This document shows, piece after piece, positions 34,162 through 42,730 of a stretch of 64,000 bases of DNA (position 1 is the stretch's first letter; every line of letters begins with the position of its first letter). The stretch comes from Streptomyces cyaneogriseus subsp. noncyanogenus. GTDB lineage: Bacteria; Actinomycetota; Actinomycetes; Streptomycetales; Streptomycetaceae. A model generated the notes under the pieces. The model ran no database searches, was not told where the DNA came from, and worked only from the letters and a program-made list of their open reading frames with translations. The stretch covers positions 1,426,001-1,490,000 of the forward strand of contig NZ_CP010849.1 of the NCBI RefSeq assembly GCF_000931445.1. Reading direction: 5' to 3'. Made by a program: the position numbers and the translations under genes.

Positions 34162-35166
34162 TCAGGCGGCCGTACCCCGGGTGGACAGCTCCCGTTCGGG
34201 GCCGCCGCTCGCCACGGGGTCCGCGCCGCCCTTCGCGGGTGCCGACGACTGGGCGATGAAGGCGCCCGCCAGGACCACCGCGCCGCCCACGAGCTGCGGC
34301 GCCGCGAGGTGCTCGCCGAGCAGCACCCAGGCCAGCACGGTGGCGATGACCGCCTCCAGACACGCCACGACACCGGCGACCTGCGGCGACAGCCGGCGCA
34401 CGGAGAGCACGCCGGTGACGTACGCGGCGACCGTGGCGACGAGCACGATCCAGGCCAGCAGCACGACGGCGGCGACCGAGGTGCCGTTCATGGACGCGGT
34501 GCCCCCGAGCACGGACCAGTCCATGCTCCAGGGGCGGGCGACGGCGGTGAGCACCACGGCGCCGATCAGCAGGCCGTACGCGATGACGCCGAGCGGATCG
34601 GGCGCCTCGTCGCCGGCGTCGCTGCCCTGGTCGGACAGGACGAAGTAACCGACCTGGCAGCAGGCGGCGCCGAGGGCCAGCAGCAGGCCGAGGGCGTCGA
34701 AGCTCAGCCCCGACCAGACCTGGACGACACAGGCGAGCCCGCCCACCGCCAGGACCACCCCAAGTGCGGCGGCGCGCGTCACCGGGCGCCGCTGCACGAA
34801 CCGGACCCAGCCGAGCACGAGGGCGGGCGCCAGGTACTCGACGAGCAGGGCGACGCCCACGGGGATGCGGGAGATCGCGGCGAAGTAGCAGGCCTGGACT
34901 CCGGCGACGGCGAGCAGCCCGAACCCGGCCAGCAGTCCGGGGCGGCGGCGCAGCAGGGCGCGGTGGCGTACGGCGAGCGGCAGCATCACCAGGGCCGCGC
35001 CCGCCACGCGCAGCCACACCACGTGGAGGGGGTCGAGACCCGCCTCGATCAGTGGTTTGGCTGCGACACCGGAACCTCCGAAGGCGACCGCGGACACGAG
35101 CGCGAGGCCGAGCCCGACACCCTTGCCGTGGCTGCTGCGACTGCTGTCAGACGTATGCACCGGCAC
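34162..35166 (-). CDS. EamA-type (DMT) exporter
   Basis: A 334-residue transporter with a short charged N-terminus, then ten hydrophobic helices in two EamA repeats (GLALVSAVAFGGSGVAAKPLI opens the first). The extracellular or cytoplasmic loop DQGSDAGDEAPD separates helices of the second half. GTG 35166 is the start; an inverted-repeat operator lies just upstream, so expression is probably controlled by a regulator not encoded next to it. Confidence 0.87.
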   Translation of the reverse strand: MPVHTSDSSRSSHGKGVGLGLALVSAVAFGGSGVAAKPLIEAGLDPLHVVWLRVAGAALVMLPLAVRHRALLRRRPGLLAGFGLLAVAGVQACYFAAISRIPVGVALLVEYLAPALVLGWVRFVQRRPVTRAAALGVVLAVGGLACVVQVWSGLSFDALGLLLALGAACCQVGYFVLSDQGSDAGDEAPDPLGVIAYGLLIGAVVLTAVARPWSMDWSVLGGTASMNGTSVAAVVLLAWIVLVATVAAYVTGVLSVRRLSPQVAGVVACLEAVIATVLAWVLLGEHLAAPQLVGGAVVLAGAFIAQSSAPAKGGADPVASGGPERELSTRGTAA

Positions 35167-35169
35167 ATG

Positions 35170-35214
35170 ATGACAGGCAATGTCATGAGCGTCACTCCTT
35201 ATGACACCTGTCTC
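35170..35214. promoter_or_regulatory. ATGACA/TGTCAT operator-like repeats
   Basis: ATGACA (35170-35175) and TGTCAT (35181-35186) form a perfect 6-5-6 dyad. A second ATGACA followed by TGTCTCAT begins at 35201, 31 bp away. Sites at three-turn spacing close to the EamA start (35166) suggest a repressor of TetR or MarR type. Confidence 0.45.
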
Positions 35215-35250
35215 ATCCGCTGGACGTGCCGAATGCCGTCCGGCGCCCCG

Positions 35251-35811
35251 TCAGGGGTTGGGCCCGGCCTGCTCCGCGGCGCGCGCGAACACCGTCCGGG
35301 GATCGATCCCGGCGCGGTACAGAACCTCGACGGCGCGGGCCTGGGGTTCGACGACGATCGCCGCGAGCAGGTCGACGCCGCGGGGCCTGCCGCCGCCCCG
35401 GCGGGCCGCGCGGGCACCGGCGTACTCCATGGCGGCGGCGGCCAGCGGCGAGAAGCCCGCGGCCTCGGTCACGACGGGCACGGCGCCCGAGTCCTCGACG
35501 GTGCTCTGCCAGCGCAGGCCGTAGCCGATGCTGCGCTGCACGAGGTAGCCGAGGAGCCGGGCGAGATGGGGTCCCTCGCCGAGCACGGCCCGCGCCTCCG
35601 GGTCGCACTCCAGCAGCGAGTGCAGCAGATGGGCGGTGTCGACATGCCGGTCCCCGTCCCGCACCGCCCGGCGGCGCGCGGCGGAGACCACCGATGCCAG
35701 CTCGGCGCCGGCCCGGGCACCGTGACCGGTGCCGTCCGGGCGCCGGCCGCCTTGCTCACCGGCCGACTGCCGGGGGATACGGGATTGCACATCTCCCAGC
35801 TCATCAGCCAC
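35251..35811 (-). CDS. Clp N-terminal domain protein
   Basis: A 186-residue protein carrying two ClpA/ClpC-type N-terminal repeats (VDTAHLLHSLLECDPEAR and VDLLAAIVVEPQARAVEVL), without any AAA+ ATPase domain. Such stand-alone Clp-N proteins may act as adaptors or decoys for ClpC-ClpP. A GTG start at 35811 is used. No operon partner is visible. Confidence 0.78.
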   Translation of the reverse strand: MADELGDVQSRIPRQSAGEQGGRRPDGTGHGARAGAELASVVSAARRRAVRDGDRHVDTAHLLHSLLECDPEARAVLGEGPHLARLLGYLVQRSIGYGLRWQSTVEDSGAVPVVTEAAGFSPLAAAAMEYAGARAARRGGGRPRGVDLLAAIVVEPQARAVEVLYRAGIDPRTVFARAAEQAGPNP

Positions 35812-36008
35812 TTACGGCCAGGTCATCCCCAACGGGAAGCATTCGCACGTCCCGCCCGGAGTGGACATCACGGGCGGGCATCTCCTCCTCAGGGATGAGA
35901 TCACCTCATCGGTCGCGAGACAGGCGCGCGCCCGGCGCCGCGCGCCCCTCGGGGCAACCCGGGCAGCGGCCCGCGGGTCACAGAGGCACGAGGAGCGGGT
36001 ACTGGCTG
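35812..36008. other. Intergenic region with GATGAG dyad
   Basis: No strong gene. GATGAG (35894-35899) and CTCATC (35905-35910) form a perfect dyad across five bases. It could regulate the small downstream frame or the divergent Clp-N gene. Confidence 0.3.
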
Positions 36009-36176
36009 GTGGCCCTCCCGGCCGTCGACGGCAGGCAGTACGTGTACCGGGTGTACGCCCCGGAGGACGCGCTGCCCGCCGATCTGTTCTGGGCGGCGTG
36101 GCACTGCCACGACGAAGCGGCCCTGCCGCGCGCGTGGGATGTCTTCGACGCGGCGGCGATACGGCGGCCGGACTGA
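36009..36176 (+). CDS. Small hypothetical protein
   Basis: The last about 58 codons of this frame (YWLVALPAVDGRQYVYRVYA, ending DVFDAAAIRRPD) have a normal protein composition with many Trp/Tyr/His residues, unlike the arginine-rich shadow sequence before it. The start is uncertain: GTG 36009 gives 55 residues, and GAGGAG lies about 14 bases upstream; ATG 35895 would give 93 residues. No family is recognised. Confidence 0.45.
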   Translation: MALPAVDGRQYVYRVYAPEDALPADLFWAAWHCHDEAALPRAWDVFDAAAIRRPD

Positions 36177-36269
36177 CGCGCCGGCCCCTGCGCCGCCCGG
36201 ACACGCGAAGGCGCCCCGCGGATCGCTCCACGGGGCGCCGTGCCGGGTACGCCCGGCACCCGGGCCGCT

Positions 36270-36911
36270 TCAGTCCTCGTCGGCCAGGATCAGGTACAGC
36301 TTCTTGCGGGCTTCGCCGATGACGGCGAGCGCCTTCTCCCGCTGTTCCTTGCTGCCCGTCTTCCACACCTGCCCGAAGGCTTCCATCAGCCCGAATCCGG
36401 CCTGCCGGATGTCGTTGAGGGCCTCCCAGTCGACGCCGCGCGCGGCCTCCTCCCAGGGCGCCTCGGGCCCTTCGCCGGCGGCGGCACGGCCCGGCTCGGT
36501 GAGGGAGAACAGCTTCTTGCCGCCCTCGCTCTCACTGACGATCAGCCCCTCGTCCTCCAGCAGCTGAAGGGTGGGGTAGACCGAGCCGGGGCTGGGCTTC
36601 CAGGCCCCGCCGCTGCGCTCGGCGATCTCCTGGATCATCTCGTAACCGTGCATCGGCCGGTCCTTCAGCAGGGCCAGGATCGACGCCCGTACGTCGCCGC
36701 GGCGGGCACGCCCCCGGGGACCGCCCCGCCCCCGCCCGCCCCAGGGCCCGGGTCCGAAGCCCGGCCCGAAGCCGCCGGGCCCCCCGGGGCCGCCCGGCCC
36801 GAACGGACCGAAGGCCGCCCGCAGCCCCTCGAAGCCCCCTCGCCCATGCCCGAACGGGCCGCCGTGCCCACCGTGCCCGCGCTCGTGTCCGTGGCTGCGC
36901 ATCGCTCTCAC
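36270..36911 (-). CDS. PadR-family transcriptional regulator
   Basis: A 213-residue repressor. The first about 70 residues are rich in Gly, His, Phe and Pro (GPFGPGGPGGPGGFGPG), a low-complexity extension seen in many Streptomyces PadR proteins. The PadR winged HTH spans about 74-150 (RASILALLKDRPMHGYEMIQ), then a helical C-terminus for dimerisation. The upstream CGATATATCG palindrome (36946-36955) is a candidate autoregulatory site. No obvious transporter partner is adjacent. Confidence 0.9.
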   Translation of the reverse strand: MRAMRSHGHERGHGGHGGPFGHGRGGFEGLRAAFGPFGPGGPGGPGGFGPGFGPGPWGGRGRGGPRGRARRGDVRASILALLKDRPMHGYEMIQEIAERSGGAWKPSPGSVYPTLQLLEDEGLIVSESEGGKKLFSLTEPGRAAAGEGPEAPWEEAARGVDWEALNDIRQAGFGLMEAFGQVWKTGSKEQREKALAVIGEARKKLYLILADED

Positions 36912-36945
36912 TCCATTCCATCATCGATCTTTCGCGATGCTTCAA

Positions 36946-36955
36946 CGATATATCG
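36946..36955. promoter_or_regulatory. CGATATATCG palindrome upstream of padR
   Basis: A perfect 10-bp AT-centred palindrome 35 bp upstream of the PadR start, in an unusually AT-rich stretch that also contains ATCGAT and TCGCGA. PadR proteins often bind such sites in their own promoter. Confidence 0.4.
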
Positions 36956-37069
36956 GAAGAGTCCTTACGACAACCCCTGACCGTGAACGGCCGGCGTTCC
37001 GTGACGGCAGCCCCTGGCCGTTCGCCTTCGAAAGAACACGGATCAGCCCGCCGGATAGGCTCATGCCGC

Positions 37070-37459
37070 ATGGAACGGCTGCCCGAGAGCGTGGATCGCG
37101 ACATCCTGGAGCAACGGATCATCCCCGCGCTCATGACGATCCGTGAAACGCTCGGCTGCACGCTGCACCAGGCGATCGATGCCTTCGCGCAGCGGTACGA
37201 GGAGCTCCGCCAGGACCGTCCCCACGACTTCAGGCTGAGCCGGACGAATACGGGCGCGGTTTCCACTCCTGAGCGTCACGTCCGGGTGCGCCGACGCCCG
37301 CCGGTACAGGTCCACGATGGCGGACACATGGTCGACCAGGCCCAGGAGACGGGTGCCCGTCCGCACTCGCCGCCGTCGGCGCGTCGGGCGTCCACCGGTC
37401 CGCCGACCGGTCCAGTCGTCGCCGATTGGCCTTGGCCCGGGCCGTCGCTCGGCCCCTAG
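37070..37459 (+). CDS. Hypothetical protein
   Basis: The first about 60 residues (MERLPESVDRDILEQRIIPA, then IRETLGCTLHQAIDAFAQRY) look like a real helical protein. The remainder is proline/arginine-rich and may not be under selection; a true stop could have been lost by frameshift. It lies 9 bp before the phzF-like start. No family is recognised. Confidence 0.4.
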   Translation: MERLPESVDRDILEQRIIPALMTIRETLGCTLHQAIDAFAQRYEELRQDRPHDFRLSRTNTGAVSTPERHVRVRRRPPVQVHDGGHMVDQAQETGARPHSPPSARRASTGPPTGPVVADWPWPGPSLGP

Positions 37460-37468
37460 CGTCCTGCC

Positions 37469-38278
37469 ATGCGCATTCGTATCGTCGACGCCTTCACCGA
37501 CCGCCCCTTCGCCGGCAACCCGGCCGGAGTCCTGCTCCTCGACGCCTTCCCGGACGACGACCGGCTCCAGAAAGTCGCCCTGGAGGTCAACCACGCCGAG
37601 ACGGCGTTCGCCCACCCCCTGCCCGAGGGCGGCGACGCCGACTGGGCCCTGCGCTGGTTCACGCCCGCCACCGAGGTGGCGATGTGCGGCCACGCCACGC
37701 TCGCCACGGCCCACGTCCTGCACACCACCGGCGTCCACGAAGGCCCGGTGCGGTTCGCCACCCGCAGCGGCGTCCTCACCGCCACGCCGCGCGAGGACGG
37801 CTCGATCACCCTCGACTTCCCCACCGCGCCCCTCACCCCGGTCGCGACGCCGCACGGCGTCGCCGGGGCCCTGGGCACCGAGCCGCACACCGTGCTCGAC
37901 ACCGGTCCGCACCTCGGCGACCTGCTGGTCGAGGTCGCCGACGAGAAGACCGTGCACGGTCTCGCGCCCGATCTGAAGGCCCTCGCGGCCTGCTCCGAGC
38001 GCGGCATCATCGCCACCGCCCGCGCCGAGGACCCCGCCCGCGGCTACGACTTCGTCTCCCGGTGCTTCTTCCCCAACGTCGGCATCGACGAGGACCCGGT
38101 CACCGGCAGCGCGCACACCGCCCTCGCGCCGTTCTGGTCCGAGCGCCTGGGCCGCCCCGGCCTGACCGGCCTCCAGGCGTCCGCCCGCTCCGGCGTCGTC
38201 CGCACCGAAGTGCGCGGCGACCGCACGCTGCTGAGCGGGCACGCGGTGACGGTGATCGAGGGCGAGCTGCTCGCCTGA
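37469..38278 (+). CDS. PhzF-family isomerase/epimerase
   Basis: A 269-residue member of the diaminopimelate-epimerase-like PhzF family. The catalytic Glu lies in NHAETAFAHP (about residue 46), GNPAG is at about 17-21, and the second-half signature DEDPVTGSAH at about 208-217. True PhzF isomerises dihydrohydroxyanthranilate in phenazine synthesis, but most genomic PhzF proteins act elsewhere. No phenazine genes are adjacent and the PhzE-like gene is 10 kb away, so a phenazine role is not supported. Confidence 0.88.
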   Translation: MRIRIVDAFTDRPFAGNPAGVLLLDAFPDDDRLQKVALEVNHAETAFAHPLPEGGDADWALRWFTPATEVAMCGHATLATAHVLHTTGVHEGPVRFATRSGVLTATPREDGSITLDFPTAPLTPVATPHGVAGALGTEPHTVLDTGPHLGDLLVEVADEKTVHGLAPDLKALAACSERGIIATARAEDPARGYDFVSRCFFPNVGIDEDPVTGSAHTALAPFWSERLGRPGLTGLQASARSGVVRTEVRGDRTLLSGHAVTVIEGELLA

Positions 38279-38343
38279 CCACCCGGAAGGACCAGCCCGG
38301 GACAGAGGAAAAGCAGACGGTAGACGCCGAAGAAGAGAACAAA

Positions 38344-38372
38344 GGGGGGCGTACGAGACCCGTACACCCCCC
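38344..38372. terminator. Bidirectional terminator between phzF-like and CPBP genes
   Basis: GGGGGGCGTACG and CGTACACCCCCC form a 12-bp stem (one wobble pair) with a five-base loop, between convergent genes. On the minus strand it is followed by a short T-run (CTTTGTTCTCTTC). Confidence 0.7.
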
Positions 38373-38401
38373 TCCGGTGCTGTCCTGCCCCTCGCGCGGG
38401 C

Positions 38402-39205
38402 TCACGCCGTCGGCAGCCAGCCCACCTTCCCCGCCAGCAGCGCGTAACCGACGAACGCCCCGATGTCGAGCAGGGAGTGCGCCACGACCAGGGGCCCCAC
38501 CCGGCCCCAGCGGCGGTACAGGCAGACGAAGACCACGCCCATGGCGAGATTGCCGACGAAGCCGCCGATGCCCTGGTAGAGGTGGTACGACCCGCGCAGC
38601 ACCGAGCTGCCCGCCAGGGCCGCGCCCGGTGACCAGCCGAGCTGGTCCAGCCGCCGCAGCAGGTAGCCGACGACGAGCACCTCCTCCAGGACGGCGTTCT
38701 GCACCGCCGACAGCACCAGCACGGGGTACTTCCACCACACGTCGGGCAGCGCCTCGGGCACCACGGTGAGGTTGAAGCCCAGTGCCCGGGCGGCCAGGTA
38801 GAAGGCGATGCCGGTGCTGCCGATGACGGCCGCGATCACGGCCCCGCGGCCCAGGTCCGGCCACGGCCGGGTGCGGTCGAAACCCAGCGTGCGCAGGCTC
38901 GCTCCCTCACGGAGCAGGAAGTGGGCGGCGAGGGCGACCGGCACCAGTGCCGTGGTGATCCCGAAGAGCTGCCAGGCGAGGTCCAGCCACGGACGCCCCG
39001 GCGCGGCGGAGGCGTTGAGGGTGGCCGCCTGGTCCTTGAGCCCGCCCGGCCTGGTGACCGAGCCGGCAAAGCTGATCAGGGCGGAGACGCCGCTCGCGCC
39101 GAGCGACAGGGCGAACACGAGCAGGGTCTCGTCGCGCAGGGTACGCCGCGCGACCCGTTCGTGAGCAATACTCTCGGCCAACGCCGCCCGCCTCCGCCCG
39201 CACAC
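38402..39205 (-). CDS. CPBP-family intramembrane metalloprotease
   Basis: A 267-residue multi-pass membrane protein of the CPBP (CAAX protease/Abi) family. The conserved motifs are Glu-Glu in VLEEVLVVGYLLRRL (about 185-199), SSVLRGSYHLYQG (about 211-223) and HSLLD (about 246-250), giving the Glu and His residues of the intramembrane active site. Six to eight helices are visible. The GTG start is tentative. The substrate is unknown; bacterial members are linked to peptide maturation or immunity. Confidence 0.82.
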   Translation of the reverse strand: MCGRRRAALAESIAHERVARRTLRDETLLVFALSLGASGVSALISFAGSVTRPGGLKDQAATLNASAAPGRPWLDLAWQLFGITTALVPVALAAHFLLREGASLRTLGFDRTRPWPDLGRGAVIAAVIGSTGIAFYLAARALGFNLTVVPEALPDVWWKYPVLVLSAVQNAVLEEVLVVGYLLRRLDQLGWSPGAALAGSSVLRGSYHLYQGIGGFVGNLAMGVVFVCLYRRWGRVGPLVVAHSLLDIGAFVGYALLAGKVGWLPTA

Positions 39206-39278
39206 TGCCTTCAGGGCACACCGTCATGGGTGTCACAGCTTGCCCCATCCGTATCAGGCGGGTCCCGGCGGCCCTCGG

Positions 39279-40796
39279 TCAGCCCAGCGGAACCGGCTCC
39301 GGCAGGCCCACCGGCCACAGGTGGACCGGCTCGCCCTTGCGCATGAGCTCGTGGTAGCGCCGGGTCGTGGCGGCCAGCGCGTCCTGGCGGGACAGGCCCG
39401 CCTCCAGCGCCCGGTGGAACGTGGCGGACTGCCACGACGCCCCGTTGACCCGGCGCCGGCACCGCTCGTCGATCACGCCCAGGTACAGGTCCCGGTCGGC
39501 CGGCTCGATCCCCCAGGCGTCCAGCCCGGCCTCCGCGAGCGGCAGCAGTTCGTCGCGTACGAGACTGACGGCGTCGACCTCCGTGGTGCCGCCGTAGCGG
39601 CCGCGACGCGGCCAGGTGAAGCGGGCGTCGATGCCGTGGCGGCAGGCCGCCTCGAAGTTGGCGGCCGCGGCCTCGAACGGCAGCCTGGTCCACACCGGCC
39701 GCGACTCCTCGGCCAGGGCGCGCACGACGCCGTAGTAGAAGGCCGCGTTGGCGATGACGTCGGTGACGGTGGGCCCGGCGGGCAGCACCCGGTTCTCCAC
39801 CCGCAGGTGCGGCACGCCGTCGGCGATGTCGTAGACGGGCCGGTTCCACCGGTAGACGGTCCCGTTGTGCAGGACCAGTTCGGCGAGCTTGGGGACGCCG
39901 CCCGCGTCCAGGACCTCCAGCGGGTCCTCGTCGTCGCAGATCGGCAGCAGCGCCGGGAAGTAGCGCAGGTTCTCCTCGAAGAGGTCGTACGCCGAGGAGA
40001 TCCACCGCTCCCCGAACCAGGTGCGGGGCCGCACGCCCTGCGCCTGGAGCTCGGGCGGGCGGGTGTCGGTGGCCTGCTGGAACAGCGGAGGCCGCGACTC
40101 GCGCCACAGCTCGCGGCCGAACAGGAAGGGCGCGTTGGCGCCGACGGCGATCTGCGCGGCCGCGACCGCCTGAGCGGCGTTCCACACCCCGGCGAAGCGG
40201 TCCGGCGTCACCTGGAGGTGGAGCTGCACGGAGGTGCACGCCGCCTCCGGGGCGATCGACCTCGACGTGCACGTCAGGTGCTCGACACCGTCGATGTCGA
40301 GCCGGAAGTCCTCGCCGCGGGCGGCCACGATCTGGTCGTTGAGCAGGGTGTAGCGGTCGACCTCCGAGAGGTTGGAGGAGACGAGGTCGTCACGGTCCAG
40401 GGTCGGCAGAATGCCGATCATCACGATCCCCGCGGCCAGCTCGCCGGCCTTACGGTCGGCATATGCCAAAGAGGTGCGGATTTCCTCCGCCAGTCGGTCG
40501 AATACCCGTCCCCCCAGCCGGTGGGGAGCTATGTTGACCTCCAGGTTGAACATCGCGAGTTCGGTTTGGAAGTCGCGGCTCGCGATACGTTCGAGGACTT
40601 GCGCATTCAACATCTTGGGCATGCCGTCGGAGCCGACGAGATTCAATTCGATCTCCAGCCCCATCAGGTTCTTCGGGCGGTCGAACCGCTGCTCCGCCAG
40701 GAGTCGCTCCAGGCCCGTCAGGCACTGACGGAGCTTGCCCCGGTAGCGCTGGCGATCGGACAGGTCGAACTGACCCGCCACGACCTTCTCTCCCAT
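39279..40796 (-). CDS. GCS2-family glutamate-cysteine ligase-like protein
   Basis: A 505-residue ATP-dependent carboxylate-amine ligase of the GCS2 (YbdK/EgtA-like) family. NLMGLEIELNLVG (about 43-55) holds the metal-binding Glu pair; TSVQLHLQV and HLRVENRVLPAGP are further family motifs. Such proteins join glutamate to an amine by gamma linkage. Actinobacteria make mycothiol rather than glutathione, so a role in gamma-glutamyl compounds (for example EgtA in ergothioneine synthesis) is possible, but the other ergothioneine genes are not here. The substrate is unassigned. Confidence 0.82.
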   Translation of the reverse strand: MGEKVVAGQFDLSDRQRYRGKLRQCLTGLERLLAEQRFDRPKNLMGLEIELNLVGSDGMPKMLNAQVLERIASRDFQTELAMFNLEVNIAPHRLGGRVFDRLAEEIRTSLAYADRKAGELAAGIVMIGILPTLDRDDLVSSNLSEVDRYTLLNDQIVAARGEDFRLDIDGVEHLTCTSRSIAPEAACTSVQLHLQVTPDRFAGVWNAAQAVAAAQIAVGANAPFLFGRELWRESRPPLFQQATDTRPPELQAQGVRPRTWFGERWISSAYDLFEENLRYFPALLPICDDEDPLEVLDAGGVPKLAELVLHNGTVYRWNRPVYDIADGVPHLRVENRVLPAGPTVTDVIANAAFYYGVVRALAEESRPVWTRLPFEAAAANFEAACRHGIDARFTWPRRGRYGGTTEVDAVSLVRDELLPLAEAGLDAWGIEPADRDLYLGVIDERCRRRVNGASWQSATFHRALEAGLSRQDALAATTRRYHELMRKGEPVHLWPVGLPEPVPLG

Positions 40797-41374
40797 CGAA
40801 GCATCCCTTCCTCGGTGTCGGCGCGCTCACGGCCGTGCGCCGTTGTCGCGGTCACGTGGGATGATGCCCCGCCGAAGCGATCGATAACGTCTCCACGGCG
40901 CCTCGCCACCCGCTACGCTGGGCCGATGTGACCGGTGGCACATTCACGGGGCAAGCCGCATGCCGCAGTTTCCGGCCCTCGGCAACTCGTGAAAAACGCC
41001 GACGACAATTGGCCGACCGCCCGGTGCGCGTTTAACGAGGTCACGACCGTACACCTGTCCGGGAATCCGGATGATTCCCGCATATCGCTGACCGAGAGTA
41101 CCCTTGTTCTGCTTGCCGGGAACGGCTAGATGAAACACCGGCTGAACGCATGTCGTATAAACTCCGCGACACCGGCAGAAGGTTGGCGCCCACGGTCGAA
41201 GGATCCGGCCCCTCGGCGTGACGAGCGGCAGGCATCGCCTCCCTCGCATTCTCAGAGTTCTCAGAGCCCAGACCCGGCCCCTGCCTCTCTGTCCCTCGTG
41301 AGCTGACAGCGTCGTCCGCCCCGACCACGCACGCCCTCGCGCCACCGTGCCTTCGAAATGAGAGGCGACCCATC
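40797..41374. other. 578-bp low-GC intergenic region
   Basis: Noticeably less GC-rich than the neighbours and with no convincing gene. A 64-codon frame at 40935-41129 (GTG start, MAHSRGKPHAAVSGPRQL) is open but lacks the expected third-position GC and a ribosome site. Promoters for the divergent GCS2 and 41375 genes should lie here. Confidence 0.4.
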
Positions 41375-41959
41375 ATGCCGCTGCATGTCCCCCCGGCTCC
41401 CGCGCCCGCCCTGCGCTCCGTCCTCACCGCACTCTCCTCCCCCACCGCGGTCCGCGAAGCCCGAACGCCCTCGATGCTGGCCGCCCAGGGGCCCGCGACA
41501 CCCGAGTTGCCGCTGCCGGTGCATGTACTCGACCGGATCTCCGCCGACGGCACACCGGTGACCCGGCTGGCCGGGTGGCGCTTCCTGATCCGCTGCGGCG
41601 ATCACGCGGTGGCCGCGGCCGAGACGATGCTCACCCCCGACGGCTGGGCCTTCTCGCACTTCTTCGAGGGCCCCTACGTCGCCTCCACCGAGCGCGCCCT
41701 GCGGCAGGCCGAGACGGTGCCGCAGCCCTTCCAGCCGCGGCTGCTCTCCGTCCCGGGCCTGTACATGCTGACCCTGTGGCTGCACGGCGACTGCGCCGCG
41801 GACGCCGCCACCGGCCACCCGGCCGCCACCGACGTACTGGTTCCGCTGGCACCGGCGCCGCCCGGCATCGCCGCCCATCTCCCCGTACGGGTCGCCGAGC
41901 TGCTCCCCGTACTGACCCATCGGGTGACGCCGACGCCTCTGCTCGGCTCACCCGCCTGA
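41375..41959 (+). CDS. Conserved hypothetical protein
   Basis: A 194-residue protein of normal composition and strong third-position GC, with GAGAGG 9 bases before the ATG. No signal peptide, membrane helix or domain is recognised. The middle part (TRLAGWRFLIRCGDHAVAAA and AFSHFFEGPYVASTERALRQ) looks globular. A strong GC hairpin at 41979-42014 probably terminates it. Confidence 0.6.
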   Translation: MPLHVPPAPAPALRSVLTALSSPTAVREARTPSMLAAQGPATPELPLPVHVLDRISADGTPVTRLAGWRFLIRCGDHAVAAAETMLTPDGWAFSHFFEGPYVASTERALRQAETVPQPFQPRLLSVPGLYMLTLWLHGDCAADAATGHPAATDVLVPLAPAPPGIAAHLPVRVAELLPVLTHRVTPTPLLGSPA

Positions 41960-41978
41960 CACCCGGCCCGCCCGCTCC

Positions 41979-42014
41979 GGCCCGCCCGTCCCGGCTCCCG
42001 GGGCGGGCGGGCCG
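41979..42014 (+). terminator. GC-rich hairpin terminator
   Basis: CGGCCCGCCCG (41979) pairs with CGGGCGGGCCG (42004), 20 bp after the preceding stop codon. The rest of 41960-42340 holds no gene; a CACCCG/CGGGTG dyad at 42122-42135 is the only other feature seen. Confidence 0.55.
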
Positions 42015-42340
42015 CTGCGTCTGCGTGCCCCACGGCGTCGGACCCCGCCACGTTGCTGCCCCGGCACTGCCCCCTGGGCATCGGCCCCCGGTCGGGCTAG
42101 CCCCTTTCGGCTACGTCAAACCACCCGGACGGGTGTCCCGGCGAGCTGAACCGTCCGGGCGGGTGACGCGTCCTGAACCTGTGAGAAGCGGTGCGGCGAA
42201 ATCCCTGCGGACGGACGCCCGTAGGGCAACACTGGGTTCGGACCGACTACACAACGGGGGCGGCCATGAACGACGCTTCACGCCACGGGACAGACACCTC
42301 AGCGATCCCGGACACCACGACAGAGCGAAAGATCCCTGCC

Positions 42341-42547
42341 ATGTGCCAGCACCAGCCACCGTGCCCCTCAGCCGCCTCCGCCGACCGGGAGTCCGCCCGT
42401 CTCGTGGCGCACCACCCGGAGCAGGGCTGGAGTCTGCTGTGCAACGGCGTCCTGCTCTTCGAGGACACCGGTGAGCTCCTGCCGGACGGCCGCGTCATCG
42501 CCCCCCACCGCCCGGTGGGCCCGAACCAGGTGATGTCGGCGGCCTGA
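42341..42547 (+). CDS. DUF5999 family small protein
   Basis: A 68-residue protein beginning MCQHQPPCPSAASADRESAR, with EQGWSLLCNGVLLFEDTGEL in the middle, the pattern of DUF5999, a small family widespread in Streptomyces. The N-terminal CxHxPxC could bind a metal. The function is unknown. ATG 42341 is chosen from family length; a longer frame starts upstream at 42266. Confidence 0.75.
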   Translation: MCQHQPPCPSAASADRESARLVAHHPEQGWSLLCNGVLLFEDTGELLPDGRVIAPHRPVGPNQVMSAA

Positions 42548-42730
42548 TCTCCGCCAGGGCGGCGCCCCTCGCCGGGACGGTCCGCGGCTCGTCCGCGCAC
42601 CGGCGTCCCCGCGACCGGCCGCCGCCCGCCTTTCGGCACCGCGATGCGGTGCGCGAGGGCGGGGGTGACCGTGCACCGGACGCCCGCCCCCGCATCCGCC
42701 GCCGGCCGCCCGGCGCCTATCGTGACCGGC

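Noticed and set aside
37469..38278. Phenazine cluster (PhzF plus PhzE-like)
   Set aside because: The two genes are 10 kb apart in unrelated contexts, other phz genes are absent and the PhzE-like protein lacks catalytic residues.
40935..41129. 64-codon frame between the GCS2 and 41375 genes
   Set aside because: Low third-position GC, no ribosome site, no domain; kept only as a note on the intergenic region.
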